Assembly (NCBI GenBank): GCA_003049465.1
Contig: PYSS01000009.1
Span: forward strand, 469,814 to 533,813
DNA length: 64,000 nt
Source: Magnaporthiopsis rhizophila
Lineage: Eukaryota; Ascomycota; Sordariomycetes; Magnaporthales; Magnaporthaceae
Reading direction: 5' to 3'
The position numbers and the translations under genes are program-made. The notes under the pieces were generated by a model. The model was not told the origin of the DNA and searched no databases. It saw nothing but the letters and a program-made list of their open reading frames with translations. Below are positions 51,731 to 64,000 of this stretch, piece by piece. The first letter of the stretch is position 1. Every line of letters starts with the position of its first letter.

Positions 51731-52333
51731 CTGTCTGAACGGGTGCCGGTGTTGGATTTATCAGTACTAAGGCTGGTGTCCGTGGCTGCCAGTCTCAAAA
51801 AACAATCTGGTAGGCGGTGGGTTGCTTCAAAACAGAACAGTGCTGGGATGCCATAATTACTGATGGGGCTGAACCGATTCAGCTATTGGATGCTCATCAG
51901 GTTCGGGAAGAACACTGGAGTAGAGTACGTATCCGACCATGTTTGCCAGCTTGTTTTATTCGGTCGCTGAAGACAGAATGGGGAGCCTGCCTGAAGATGT
52001 GTCGCACGTGGAAGCATGAGCTGGGGGTTCGGTAACTGGACGTTGCCTAGGGTGGGACCCAAAGACTGTTCCCGAAGGGCTTGCCTCAAGCAGCAATTTT
52101 AAAACGTGAAGAAGACGTAGCTACCTTATATAGGGAGGGGGAGCGGGAATCCTGTCGATCACTTGGTCTCGGTGACGGGGTTGGACAAAATAGATACAAC
52201 CAGTGCCTCATCACCCCCAAGGCGTTACAGCCGTTCCGTTGGTGGAACAGGTGGTAGCACACGCGCAGTGACATGCATGATCCCAGGGGTGAAACCATGA
52301 GTTACCCAGATCTAGCGAATCGAAGCTACCTAA
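51731..52333. other. Intergenic or unresolved 5' exon of the preceding gene
   Basis: It may hold the missing first exon of the minus-strand gene ending at 50939. Otherwise it is the 3' flank of the GMC oxidoreductase. No independent gene seen. Confidence 0.35.
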
Positions 52334-54304
52334 TTAAATACTTCCCTTCTTTCCGCTATCTCCAATGATAAACTCGGCCGCCCTCTCGGCGATGCCATAA
52401 ACAGCCGACTGGATGTGGCCAGAGACCAGCAGCGGCATGACGCTGGCATCCACCACGCGCAGGTTCGCGGTGCCGTACACTTTGAGCGCCGGATCGACAA
52501 CACCGCCGTCCCTCCTGGGCAGCAACGCGCAGGTGCCAGACGGATGGAAGAGGGTCGCCATCGACCGCCTCACCCACGCCTCCCACTCGGCGTCCGTAGC
52601 GTTGGGTCCCAGGAGGTCCAGCCCGGGCTCGTACTCGAGCACGAGGCCGGACTTGAGAGGCTGCGTCTCGCCCAGGCGCCTCATCCACTTGCCCGCCTCG
52701 ATGACGGCGGCGACGTCGTACGCGGCGCTGAGGTAGCCGCAGTCTATGGCGGGCCGACTCGGGGGCTCGCCGGGCTGGATGTGCACGTTGCCGACCGAGA
52801 GCGGCTGCATGACGCCCGGGAGGAACGTCAGGAAGTCGGCCCCGTAGAGCGGCGTGCCCGGCGCCGGGTAGCCCTTGACGCCCACGTAGCCGCTGCTCCA
52901 GATGGCCTCGAGCTCCGGGTTCGTCGGGTCCGCGGCCTTGATCATGGCGGCCTTCTTCTTGACGACGACCGACGCAGACGGCGAGGCGGCCGCCTCGTCT
53001 GCGAGCGCGACGAGTCGCGCGGCGCGCTGCGGGTCGACGACCTGGCCCCACGTTGCGAAGGCGATGGCGCTGGCCGGATCGCGCAGGGAGGAGGGCTCGC
53101 CGGCGCGGTACAGCGCCAGCTGCTCGGCCGCGTAGGTGGCGTTGTAGCGCATCTGGTCGGCGCTCCTGAGGCCCTCGCCCAGCCGGTACACGCTCTGTGT
53201 GCGGACGTGGTCCTGCAGATTCTCGCCCACGCCCTGGAGCTCTAGGAGCTGCGGCACGCCGGCCGCGGCCAGCACGCTGGCCTGGCCGATGCCTGACGCC
53301 TCGAGCAGCGCAGGGCTGTGGAAGGCGCCGGCCGAGAGGACCACCTCGCGTCGCGCGTGGAGCACCGTCCCGTCGGCGAGCGTGACGCCCGTCGCCTCGA
53401 GAAGCGATGGCTCCTTCTCCTCCCCCTCCCCGCGCCTGTCGTCCACTCCTCCGGGGCCGCGACGGCGCAGGTTTACTTTGGCGACGAGCGAGTCGGCCTG
53501 CACTTTGAGGCCCGGCCCCGCGAGGGGCAGGTAGGCGGCCGCGCTGGTCGAGCGGGTCCAGTTGCGGGAGTCGATGCTCTTGGGCTGGCGCGCGGCGCCG
53601 ATGGGGTTGCCGCCGAGCGACTCGAGGTTGGTAGGCACGCCGACGGCGTCGAAGGTATCGATGAAGAAGCGCCGCATGTACTCGGGCTGCGAGGGGCTGA
53701 TGATGGTCTGGACGGGACCGCCCGTGCCCACGCCCTCGTCGCCGTAGGTGCCAGGGAACCTTGTGAAATTATGCGCACGCAGCATGGCGGCGTACATGGA
53801 GCGCCAGTTCCAGCCCGGGTTCCCGAGCTCCTCCCAGGCGTCATATTCCCGGCGGCTGCCGTGGTCCCACACCATCAGGTTCAAGGCCGAGCTGCCTCCG
53901 AGCACCTTGCCTCGGGGCAGAGGGATCTTGCGGCCACCGAGGTGCGTCTGCGCAACAGTAGAGAGATTCCAGTCGAACGGGCCACTCCACGAACGGCCTC
54001 CGAACCCTGGGATGGTGATTGTGTCATCCACTAGATTAGCAGGCCCAGCTTCGAGAAGCAATATGGACGCGCTGGGGAGGCCCTGGCTCAGACGCGTGGC
54101 TAGAGCAGCGCCCGCCGTGCCGCCGCCGACGATGATCTTCCGAGTGATATTGATACGTCAGCCAAGGTCCCGCTGTCCCGTCCCGACTGAATTTCTTAGG
54201 GTGCGTCTCACGTAGTCATAGGTCGCTTTGTCCTGTTCCACAAAGGTACCACCGCTCCCCAGCAGGGTCGTAAGGACGGCTCCGGCCCCAAAGAAGCGCA
54301 CCAT
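52334..54304 (-). CDS. GMC oxidoreductase (choline dehydrogenase / aryl-alcohol oxidase type), secreted
   Basis: Exons 54304-54212 and 54136-52334 give 631 residues. A signal-peptide-like start (MVRFFGAGAVLTTLLGSGGT) precedes the FAD-binding YDY-IIVGGGTAGAALATRLSQ, with the intron placed between YDY and IIV, and LLLEAG. GMC signature 1 is RGKVLGGSSALNLMVWDHGS; signature 2 is GAFHSPALLEASGIGQ. Catalytic histidines sit in LFHPSGTCALLP and LVSGHIQSAVYGIAE. The enzyme would oxidise a primary alcohol with O2 or a quinone outside the cell; the substrate is not clear. The reading frame is intact and strongly GC-biased. It contrasts with the degraded GMC relic at 45.9-47.0 kb, which is of a different branch. 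Confidence 0.9.
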
Positions 54305-57300
54305 GGTGTTTTCCGGCCGGCTTTTCTACCCGCGCAAAAGTAGGATGCGAGGAGCAGCAGCTTGGAAAAGGGGCATGTAAGCAGCGCGGGCCTGGGCATG
54401 GTTTATATGCCGCAGAAGACATTGTCGGTGAGTGTGGCCAGGGCTTCCAAACCCCCGGGCAATTGGTCGAGTTAGCTTGGCGACATATAACAGCTGGTGG
54501 AGTTGGAGGGCACGCAGGGGAGGGTATTATCGTGACATTGTCGACCCGACAAGACGCGTGCTGATTCCATTCGTGGGCGCCAAGGACCGGAGGCGGGGCC
54601 ATCCACTGCAATCCCCTGAATACCACCATGCCGTGTAACCTAAGCTGCATGGCTTTGGGGTGCTCCCCACTTATGCTCAAGGTCTGGCCTGGCAGGAGTG
54701 ATTAGTACGCTTGTTCCTCAGAGCTCGAAAACCGCAACACCCCACTGCACCTAGCGGTCATCGGTAGCAGCGATGCAACGACGGGACTTTGCTCGGCACG
54801 GGCATCAAAGAGCTGGGTTCTGCCGGAATCGACAAAAGGCATCTCGGCAGCCCTGCGTTTGCCAGCTCACTCTCCTGCCTCCGCTTCTCCGGCACCCGCG
54901 CAGGCACCACCTCACCGCTATCTCGGACTCGGCCGCGGCCTCTTCCTCGAGCTCTTCCCCGCTGCCGCAATCCGGCAGCGCGGGCATCTGCAGGGGCCTG
55001 GTGACGAATACGTCAAGCAGGAGGATCACAAGCTGTTGAGTGGATTTGAAGGATAGCTAACTTTGCCGACAAAGGATCCCATCGCTGATTGACTTCCAGC
55101 GCAGCCGACCCGGTGACCATGGCTCGCAGATCGTGCCGCTGGCTCAGGATCAAAGGCATCTGAACGGGCGGATCGTTTAGAAGACGATGCTAGACTTGAC
55201 GGAGAAGTGTGGGAGTCAGAGCGAGCGCAGAAGCTGGAGAAACCAGGATACGTACCGCACCCTCTAGGCCGGCATCCGTCTAGCCCGCCTGTTGAATATC
55301 TCCTCCAACATGACCGGCTCCTGGCACTCGTGGCGGTAGTCGATCGAGTGAGGTTGGGGTCAGCAGCCGTCCAAGGCAGCGAGCCTCTCAGATCCACCTC
55401 GGAGACGGAGAGGAGGGGTCTCAGGCTGGTGCTACTAACGCCTTTACCACGGCGAATTGGAGTCTGGATGAGGCGAAATAAAAAAGCAGAGGAGCCAACA
55501 AATGGCTCAAGCCCGGGGCGCCCTCGCGCGCCCAGTTAACTGTGTCGGTGTTCTGGGTGGTGCGTCGGCGTCGTTCCAGAATCGCCGCATGCCGAGCATG
55601 TGGCATGCCCCATCGCCTGCTGGGGGTCCGGCTGAGGCTGCCCGTGCGTACACAGGTCCCTGGATGTGGGATTCTGACCTATCAGGACCGACATCAGCTG
55701 CATGGCGGCGTCATCCTATCACCACGATGGCACGATGCTTTGGCAATGGCCCTCTCGCCCCACGTTGAACTAGAAAGGCTACCAGGTTCTCCGTCGATGG
55801 AAACCACAACAAAGGTCTGCGAGGCCACGCTCTCCAGGGATCATCACTCCAACCGGGACACCTCTCCGAAGGCAATTGCTTACGCTCATTGGTCGGCCAT
55901 TGAAGGCTTTTTCAGCCACGACTCCAGGCCGGTCCGCCACCGCCAAATTTCTGCCGCAAAAAGAAGAGAAAAAACGCGACCTTCCCACGTTGACCAAATA
56001 AAACACGGACCAATGGCGCACTGTGGATCTGTATAGAAGGTCCACGTTATTTTCCGGCCAACGTGCTCCCATATGGAATCCAAGTTGCGCCATGGGTCTT
56101 GTGGTTCTTTTTGATCAAAGTGCCTCTGTGGCCGATAGCGCCAAGGACACCAAGAGCAAGGTTCAGCACTATCACGCCAGTGGCGGATATTCATTCCCAC
56201 CATCTTGGACAGCAGGTAAACAGCATTTGCCACTTTCACGCTTCTTGGACTCCTCACTATGTACAGGACGGCCCGAACAAGGACCACGTCAGCCGCACCT
56301 GCGGGCCAAACGCGGCGCGACCTTATTGGTGCTCCCGAAGAGGCAACGGTAGAGTCGAGCACAGGCTAAGTCGAGCTAGAGCGCGGGGAGTCAGCATTGC
56401 CTCGTCCGGGCGCTAAATTCATTTCGTTAGCTGCACCCCAGGCTCTTTTTCCTGCCCCACGGGCTCGCAAGAGTCACCTCCTTATCCATGCCGTCTTGCA
56501 GGCACCTGCTCTTCCCCGGCTTTTTCCCCAGCCAGCCACTTCCATCCTGGAGCACCCCTCTGCCCTTTGAGCCAAGTCGATCTTGCAGCCCGTATGTATA
56601 GCACTTGAAGACTGGGGCGAGAACACACATGGCAGCCCGGCCCGAGGACTGCCAATCGTGGCGTTTTTTCTACCCCTACCTGCCTGCAAGGGGATTCTCT
56701 CGTTGTAATTTCGTCATCTCGGCCACACACGAGGTGAGCGAAACGCAATAAGAGAGGGGGAACAAGGTAGCAGGCATTGCCGTCGCCGTTACATGCCACA
56801 AACACCTGCGCTAGCTGGGATACGCCCCGCCATGCAGACAGTTATATTCCCAGACCAGCCTCAACTTGGTTTGCAGCTCGCCGACACCCTGCAGCAACGT
56901 GCCTGCTGTGGCTTGACGCCACCGCCCGTCCGGGGCGCAGGCTCGGCGCGCTAGGCATGTCGTGACGGTGGTTAGCCAACGCCCCCAAGTCGATCGTGTG
57001 AATGGCCTTTGTCCCATACAATGGCGAACAGGGCATAGGGGATCGGCTGGTGTGATGGCAAGACTGCAGATCAGCCCCGGTGGCGCCATGAGTATTGACG
57101 CCTGGTTTGGCTCATTCTCTCTCCCTCTCTCTCTTTGCCGTCCCTAGACGGGGGAAACATCCGCTTCCCCGGCGTCTCGCGACCAATTTCCACCCTCTCG
57201 AGGGCACCCTTGAAACCTGGCGGCGGGCTGCCCCAATCGCAGCATTGCTGGGCATATATAAACTGCCGTCCTCTGTCTTCTGCCTCCATCGCGGCTGGGT

Positions 57301-57381
57301 GAAGCACGGTACCTATCCAGTCGCTCGGGTCCCGAACTCTAGGGAGATAGACGCCCGCGCACGTTCACCCGCTCGCCCCCC
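54305..57381. other. Three-kilobase region without a supported gene
   Basis: The GMC promoter lies at its left and the promoter of the rhodopsin-like gene at its right (CT-rich CTCTCTCCCTCTCTCTC near 57116-57133 and a CATATATAAAC TATA-like motif at about 57252-57262). Frames of 100-165 codons on both strands overlap one another and show no family or splice support. Confidence 0.45.
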
Positions 57382-58998
57382 ATGTCGTCTAACTCTACAG
57401 CGGTCTTGGCGGACCGCCGGCACGAAGATCGGGCCAACGATGGTGTCCCAATCTCCATCATCTGCCCGGCCATCGCGCTCACCCTTGTTGCCCTGCGCGT
57501 CTACACGCGAGCGTTTCTGGTCAAGAAAGTCTTCCTCGAGGATTACACTATCATCGCAGCTATGGTACGTGGCCGGATCCTCAGCTGGTTCCCTTATGCC
57601 CTTCGAGCCCGCTTGTCCCCACCCAAAGATTGAATTTATGCTTATTTGGATGATATAGGCCCTCTCTATCTTCGTCTCCGTATTCATTGTGATCGGTAAG
57701 CTATCGGTCGGACACACTTCTGGGATCGCAAAGTTCGTCACGCGCTTGACTTTTATGGACACTAATGACTCCTCAGCATTCTCCAACGGTGCTGGAAGGC
57801 ATTTCGAGACAGTCAGCGCCGAGGAATTTGGCCGGATCCGCAGGGTATGTTAATTTTTTTTTTTTCTTTTTTTCTTTTTTTCTTTGTCTCCCTCTCTATA
57901 TCTCTCCTCCCCTCCATTTTGTGCTTGAAGATCCAGCATCCCTGCCCGATATCCACCTCCACGACGCAATAACTAATCACGGCTATACGGGTCTTGCGAT
58001 TTAGTTTACCCCAGCCGTTCACATTGGCTATAATGCCACGCAAACACTTCTCAAGCTGTCCATTATATTCCAATACATCCGAATCAGCGTCATGCCTTTT
58101 GAGAAGCGCTTATGCTATGGTTTTGCAGCACTTATGATTTGTGGATTTATTTCCTTCTTTATCGCTGCTCTGCTCACCTGTATACCCGTATACGCCATCT
58201 GGACACCCAACGTTCCGGGAGCCGTTTGCATCAACACTTCCATTTCCTTTCCGGCAAACCAGATTTACCACATCGTCTCGGACTTCACCCTCCTTGTCGG
58301 CCCCTTTTTTATTCTTCGACACCTCACTATTCCATGGCCGCAACGAATACTTCTCGGCCTTGTTTTGGCCCTTGGGGCATTGTAAGTCCAAGTGCTTTCC
58401 TTTTGGGTATGTGAAATACCTAGGCGGCGATGGCAGTAGCTAACGGATCTCCTTTGTCGCCTCTTCTTTTAGGGCGAGTACCGTATCCGTCTTGCGTCTG
58501 CAGGTGCTCAGGCGCTCAGCAACGTCAACCGACAAAACGTGGGATAGCGTGCCCAGCGGCTTGTATTCTATTATCGAGATAAATGTCGGCATCGCCTGCT
58601 CATGCATCGTTACGCTGAGGCCGCTTTTCGGTCGATGGCGATGGCTTTCCAGCGGCGCAAAGAAAGAGCTGCCACCAGCCATAACTCCAGGCCAAAAGGC
58701 TCCGCGACCCAGAGACCCCTTTTCGGTGGGCACCGACAGTACCCAAGTCCTCACCGCCCCCGACGTCGAACTTGGCACAGTTTACACGGCCAGCTGCGGC
58801 GGCTCCACCACGGTAGGCAGCAGAGCCGAGGGGAAAGATGGAGACGCAGTTAGTCCGGCGTGGCCCAATCCTCCGCCGGCGGCCCAGTGCCGCCCTCGCT
58901 CCGGGCCGGACGATGGGCAGGATCATCACCGATCATCCGTGACAGAAGACTCCGGTCGCCCGAGGTCCCAGGGCGCCTGGCCTCGCGAGAAGTGGTAG
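57382..58998 (+). CDS. Rhodopsin-like seven-helix integral membrane protein (fungal PTH11-related family)
   Basis: Five exons, 57382-57564, 57659-57695, 57777-57844, 58005-58381 and 58473-58998, keep frame and give 396 residues. Helices: SIICPAIALTLVALRVYTR with FLVKKVFLEDYTIIAAM (the conserved L-x-x-DDY/EDY loop), ALSIFVSVFIVI, YNATQTLLKLSIIFQYIRI, GFAALMICGFISFFIAALLT followed by CIPVYAIW and a Cys pair, IYHIVSDFTLLVGPFFILRH, RILLGLVLALGAL-ASTVSVLR, and YSIIEINVGIACSCIVTLRP. The hydrophilic C-terminal tail is about 130 residues. Proteins of this family sit in the plasma membrane; a few are receptors in plant-pathogenic fungi, most are uncharacterised. There is no CFEM domain. Intron 3 has a long CT/T-rich tract. 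Confidence 0.85.
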
Positions 58999-60413
58999 CG
59001 GTTGTGGGTGCACTCTGTCGGCACCTGCTGCGAGTCGGCCGGCAGGATGATGTGCACGATTCTCCAGGACGCCAGGGTCCCATTTGCGTCATGGACAAGG
59101 GCTCGTTGCGGCTATACTCGCAGCGCCTCCGTGCTCGCTGCCGCTGGAATGGTCACCCAGCTAGGCTCCATATCCCCGTCGGAAGTTCGCGTCCTACAAA
59201 CACACCAGCAGGCGAACCCAGAACGCGGCAAAGACTGCCACGAAGCCGCCCCTTATCGTCTATCTGTCATCCGGAGTAGCAGGCTCGCTGCTCGCGCTGG
59301 TTCCTCATAGCCACAGGCTGAGGCAGGGGCCGGCAACGGAACAGCTTTTCCTACCTGGACCCAGAAGCGGCACAGCGTCGGCTCGAAGGCGGTCGGTCCA
59401 CATGCGCCTTGGCCAGTCCGTCTGGCGCTCTGTTCGGCTCCAAATCAAACTTTCAATTTTCCTCGTAGGGGACGACCTAAGGTCTGGTGGCTACCGTTAA
59501 GCGTTTCGCTGACAAGAGATGTGGGCGGCACGGTGGTGTCACTCCTAACCCGTATTGCTGGGTCGGCCGACATCCGGTCTGCCGTTCTGGTAAATGAGGG
59601 CCAGGTGAAGGGCGTGCTTCAGGTGGCTTCGGTAGAAAAGGAGGCTCGACCTGTATGTACTTGTCACACGCTGTGTAATAGACGCGAACCTTGCGGAAGC
59701 ACTTCACAAAACCTGGTTTCCAGTGGCGAAGTCTCCTAGACCAAGCCGGTTGCCTCGAGGCCGAACATTTTTGCATAGTTGGCTTGCTCGATGGCGTCCT
59801 CATGTCCCCGGCTCGAGGATGGGACGACTGACGCACAGTCGATCGAGGAGGGAAGAGAGGTTTGATGGCGGTTGAGGGCTCAGGCGGGTCATCCAGAGAT
59901 AGGGGCAGAATGTGCTTAGACAGGATGGGCCTTGGAAGCTGAAAAGAAGCCTCGAGTACTCGGGAGCTCAGACAGACTCCCAGATTGGTGAGCGAGGGTG
60001 CATATTTTACTTGGAAACACTTCGTTGCCTGCTTTTTTCAAGACCGATTACGCCTCGAATCTGACCCTGCCACTTGCCTCACTTCACGCCGAACATCCTT
60101 TGTTTTGCGCTGCATTTCGTGTTGAGGCTTTTGTTCTCGGCCCGGGAAAAAATGTGCATAGGCACCCAGTTGGAGACTATAGTTGCAACCAATCACTCCA
60201 CTTCCCGGATTAGGGGAAGATACCCCAGGCGGATCATATTTGTTTTCTGTCGTTCGGAGGCTAATAGTCATGGGGAGTGTTTAGATACGTGCTCGAAACA
60301 CGCTAGAATTATCTAGAGAAATTCAGGAACAAAGACGGGGGAGGGGTCTCTAGGGTAGAATCGATTACGGGAGCTTCGGGTGATTCGAATCACCGCTGGT
60401 CGACTCCTGAATG
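58999..60413. other. Intergenic
   Basis: 3' flank of the membrane-protein gene and 3' flank of the GH95 gene (convergent). The first 300 bases remain GC-rich and coding-like in composition but no frame continues the gene. No gene seen. Confidence 0.45.
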
Positions 60414-63088
60414 CTAAGCCCTGGTGACAATGTATTTCCGACCAGCCTCCGACTGCAGCTTGACGAACGTGCCCTGACCGAAGCCCTCAATCTTGATGGA
60501 CTGGGCGGCCGCATCAGAAGCCGCGCTCTCATTTCCCAGAACACCACGCCCCAGCATCACCCACGCCGTGTTGCCCTTGTGGCTAGTTATCGTCGCATTC
60601 ACCAACCTAGCCTCGCTGTCCCAGTAGACGTCCAGCTCGAACGCGCCCCTGGCCAAGAGGCCCTTTGCGTGCCCGCCGCCGTTGACGGCCCACTGCGTCG
60701 GCAGGGCCGGCAGCAGGCGGATCAGATGGTGGTGGTTTACAGCTCTGCCCGCGTCAGACCCGTCCCCAACATACCCCGGTAGCAACCCGGACGATCCCGA
60801 CGACGCCGAGGCGACGACGCGCTCGTGGCTCTGAACCAGCGCCTCGACGACGGTGACGCCGCCGTAGTTGCCGTCGAGCTGGAAGGCCGAGGGCTCGTTG
60901 ACGTCGAGCATGGAGTTTGGGCGCGTCAGCCGCGTTAATAGGTGGTCGTAGCTGGCGGCCACGCCGGCGCCGTCGAGCAGGCGCGCCTGGAGTGCGACGG
61001 CCCACGCACGCGACCAGCCCGTGTCGCCGCCGCCAGAGTCCAGCCTGCGCCGCAGCGACGCGCGCGCGGCGGCAAAGGTCGTCCCATTGGCGGACGTGAT
61101 CCGACTGCCAGGGAAGAGGCCGAAGAGGTGCGAGAAGTGGCGGTGGCCTGGCTCGTCTTCGGTCACGTCCTGGTAGAACTCGGCGATGCCGCCGTGCTGG
61201 TCCTTGCGGAGGGGCGGGAGGCGTGCGCGCAGGGTGGTCAGGCGCCGGCTAAGGTTATCTGCGTTGTCGCCGTCGTCGCCGAGGATCTTTTGCGACTCGA
61301 GGACCATGCCGACCAGCTCCCAGATGATGGAGTTGTCGGCGGTGGGGCCCAGCGTTAGCGCTACGGATTGTGTTGCGCCGGGAGGACGGTATGAAAGCTC
61401 GGGCGAAACGCTGGGGTTGGTAACGAGGTAGCCGTCATGCTCGGTCATAAAGTCGAGGAAGAAGATGGCGGCGTCGCGGAGGGCGGGGTAGTATTTCCGG
61501 GGGACGTCGACGTCCCCTGTGAACCGATAGTGCTCGTAAATGTGGGTGGCCATCCAGGCGAGGCCGGTCGGCCAAAAGGTCGAGGCGGCGTAGTTGTCCT
61601 GCGGCGCGCAGTCACCCCATAGGTCGGTGTTGTGGTGACACACAGAGCCTGAGGCGTTGTACATGCGTTTGGCGACATCGCGGCCTTTTTCGTGCATTTT
61701 CATAATGTGCTGGAACATGGACTCGTGGAGCTCGGGCATGTCTGGAGGGAGAAAAGCAAGGATGGACAGTCAGCCAGTGTTACCCCTTTTTCCGCTTTCC
61801 CCTTCTCTGTTCCCCAGGCTGGTTTCGGCGGGCACAAGGGCTGGGGAAAAGACGAGGTGTGGTTACTTGTGAGGAGTGATGGCCAGTAGTTCATTTCCAA
61901 ATTGATATTAATGGTGTATTTGGACCCCCACATCGGATTCAGGTCGTCGTTCCACAGGCCCTGAAGGTTAGCAGGGAGTGTTCCTGGTCTACCGCTGGCG
62001 ATGAGCAGATATCGAGCGAAGTAAAAGTAGAGTGTCGCAATCTCGGGGTCGAAGGCCGTTTTCAGCCCTCGCAGGCGATCTGCTGTACTCTTAGCCCTCT
62101 GCTCTGCTGTAGACTTCCCCAAGCTGAGCTCGACCCGGCCGGCGAGGTCCTGGTAGTCTTTGACGTGGCCGCCCCGAAGAGCATCGTACCCTTTGCTGGA
62201 TGCCTTGTCCAGGTCAGCCAGAACGGCGGACCTCAACTGCCCAGCGGGCTTGCGGTAGGTGGTCCAGGCAGACCAGTAGATGGTCGCCGAATCGGCCCCC
62301 TCGACGACGATGGTATCGCCGATCCTTTTGAGACTGCCACCAACAACGGCTACCTTGGCGCCAGCAGTAAAAACGATTGCCCCTGCACCGAAACTCCCTC
62401 CGGTCATCAAAATGGTGTCTTTACCAGCCGCCCCAGCCGAGTCCTGGAACAGATTCAGGCCGATCCCCCTCGACTGGCGGAGGTCAAACGACACGGCACC
62501 GCTCGTGTTTGCCGAGATCTGGACCACGACGACGTCATCTGGGAAGCTGGCCGTGTATTCCCTCTTATATGCCACATTATTAACAGTGTAATAAACGCCC
62601 GCGACGCCCTCGCCGACATCCAACCACCTCTCGTAGTTCCTGACCTGTCCCGTCGAACCGCGCATCGATATTCCCATTTTGCCCATCCAGTCGAAGTGCC
62701 GGACGGACACCGGGGTGCCGACGTAGGCCATGGACGCAAGCCTCGAGGCCTCCTGAATCTTGCCGCGGGCAATCAAGGTCTGGATCTCGGGCATGTAGAC
62801 GGCGGCGTCCGGGTTGACACGGTCCATCTCGCCGCCAGACCAGAACGAGTCCTCGTTAAGGACGATGGACTCGGACAGGGCGCCTCCCGATAGCGAGAAA
62901 CCAAGGCGGCCATTGCCGATAAGGAACGAATCGTTGAAGGTGACACCGGGGGTCGTCTGCCACATGCGCAGGGGGTTGCTGGCCGAGTTGGGCGGGCTGG
63001 CGTCGGCCGCGCGGACGCTGCCGGCCGCGATGGCGCCCAAGACCAAGGCGATGGCGCGCGTCTTCGCGCTGGGGAAAAGCAAAGGCAT
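60414..63088 (-). CDS. Secreted GH95 alpha-L-fucosidase
   Basis: Exons 63088-61867 and 61741-60414 give 849 residues. Signal peptide MPLLFPSAKTRAIALVLGAI then AAGSVRA. The N-terminal beta domain starts LRMWQTTPGVTFNDSFLIGN then GRLGFSLSGG and LNEDSFWSGG. The catalytic (alpha/alpha)6 barrel has LNPMWGSKYTININLEMNYW, TN-MPELHESM at the intron, HHNTDLWGDCAPQD, FWPTGLAWMATHIYEHYRFT, NPSVSPELSYRPPG, GHRHFSHLFGLFPG, DTGWSRAWAVALQARL and LDVNEPSAFQLDGNYGG. GH95 enzymes are inverting alpha-1,2-fucosidases or alpha-galactosidases acting on xyloglucan side chains. Length and order fit the family. No defect was seen. With GH62 at 22 kb it supports a plant-cell-wall-degrading lifestyle. Confidence 0.92.
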
Positions 63089-64000
63089 GGCAGCTACCTA
63101 AAGGGAAGAGTTCGCCCGACTGCGGTATGATTAGTGCCTCAACCGTCGACGGCTAGGGCTCGCTGGAAGAACCAGCCGAGGCCGAGGCGCGCATGCAATA
63201 TATTTATCCACATGCTTCCCCGAGTCGCCGCAGGACGACTCCTCGGCAACGGAGCCAAGGGCATATCGTCAATTGTGGTAGCCGAAGCTCCAAAAGTCGA
63301 GCGGGGGAACAAATGGCGAATCCAGTCAAAGTCAACGGCCGGCATGGAGTTGGGGTCGAGGAGGCGACGGGAAAAGGAGTGCACACGAGCAAACAACCAT
63401 TGTCCAATCAGGGCTTCCCCCGCTTCCCCTCAGGGGCGGAGGCGCGATGATGGCATTTACCCAGATCAGCCGGCCGTCAGTATTGGTGGTCTTTTTCGTG
63501 GACGAGCCAAGATGGGCTAAGGATGTTATGCTCCACCCAGCTGCAGGTACCTGCACCTATCCCACTTCCCCAATGTGATGTCTGTTATGCTTGGCGGTGG
63601 GTTTATCCGCCCGACGGCTGTAGCGACTACTGATGCATCCGACGGAAGCTGAATCTCGTCGCGGCTCAGCAGGTCAAACGGACAAAGCGAGCATGCGCAC
63701 GTTCTTTCTATTGCGGGAGCACAAGTACAGCAATAGCCCTACACCGTGAGCCCTTGACAGATTATCCATGGCAGGCTCCCGGAGTCGTCTTGGTGTCCTT
63801 GGATCAACCGGCATCGACCCTGGGTTATTACGTATGTTCTTAATGGCAGGATGGACGGGGATGCCCGGAGTGTTATCCGCCGCATTTCACTTTTTCCCCT
63901 GTAAAGCTAAATAAAATTATTCTGGAGAAGCTGATACAGATCAAGGAGGAACAGGTTATTGCAATGACCTGCCCGTATACGATGCGTAACATAAGGGGGG
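63089..64000. other. Upstream region of GH95
   Basis: Promoter of the minus-strand fucosidase gene, with no gene on either strand up to the window edge. A CATATATTTATCC-like TATA motif (minus TATTGCATG side) lies near 63195-63210. Confidence 0.4.

Noticed and set aside
55542..56362. Frames of 158-164 codons on both strands
   Set aside because: They overlap each other, have no family signal and no codon preference.
60374..60412. Possible tRNA from GATTCGAATC
   Set aside because: The motif is a self-complementary decamer; no acceptor or anticodon arms can be drawn around it.
1..64000. CRISPR array or bacterial operon features
   Set aside because: Spliced eukaryotic genes throughout; no regular direct repeats with unique spacers.

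Overview
This window looks like nuclear DNA of a filamentous ascomycete, probably a Sordariomycete. Coding regions are GC-rich. Genes are broken by short GT...AG introns with CTAAC/CTGAC-like branch sites. The gene families are typically fungal: HET, rhodopsin-like membrane protein, GH62, GH95, GMC oxidoreductase, isoamyl-alcohol-oxidase-like flavoprotein, Zn2Cys6 and C2H2 regulators. I could not fix the species. The sequence contains a 53-base run of N, a single N inside a poly(A) run, and several frameshifts, so some breaks could be assembly errors.

Layout. 0-5.3 kb: the 3' end of one Dal5/Tna1-type MFS transporter, a second complete one carrying a premature stop just before its conserved C-terminal tail, and Mediator subunit 18. 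5.3-10.7 kb: gene-poor and repeat-bearing, with one gene of special interest at 7795-8376. It encodes a secreted protein of repeated short peptides separated by Kex2-type KR/RR sites. 10.7-16 kb: an AT-hook plus BIR protein, then relics of a Zn2Cys6 regulator and a short-chain dehydrogenase. 16.6-20.8 kb: a mitochondrial DnaJC28-like (DUF1992) protein and a PIF1-type helicase, convergent. 21.8-31.6 kb: GH62 arabinofuranosidase, a secreted FAD-linked oxidase and a zinc-free MDR reductase, all on the minus strand, separated by long empty stretches. 32.5-41.8 kb: a 1341-residue disordered protein and a four-exon C2H2/poly-Q protein, divergent. 42-49 kb: dispersed repeats, a frameshifted HET gene, a GMC oxidoreductase relic with an assembly gap, and a kinase-like gene with a one-base deletion. 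50.9-63.1 kb: an unrecognised gene, an intact GMC oxidoreductase, a rhodopsin-like membrane protein and a GH95 alpha-fucosidase.

How the genes relate. There is no clear biosynthetic cluster. GH62 and GH95 are secreted plant-polysaccharide enzymes; the GMC and isoamyl-alcohol-oxidase-like flavoproteins are secreted oxidases. MED18, DnaJC28-like and PIF1 are housekeeping-type. Six loci (second MFS, Zn2Cys6, SDR, HET, GMC relic, kinase) carry disabling changes.

The most interesting system is the Kex2-processed repeat precursor. Its two near-identical 136-bp repeats differ at five positions, all synonymous. Its promoter region is related to two other sites, at 6.4 and 42.2 kb, neither of which has an obvious gene behind it. 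The 6.4-kb copy has been split by a 174-bp inverted-repeat element inserted at TA.
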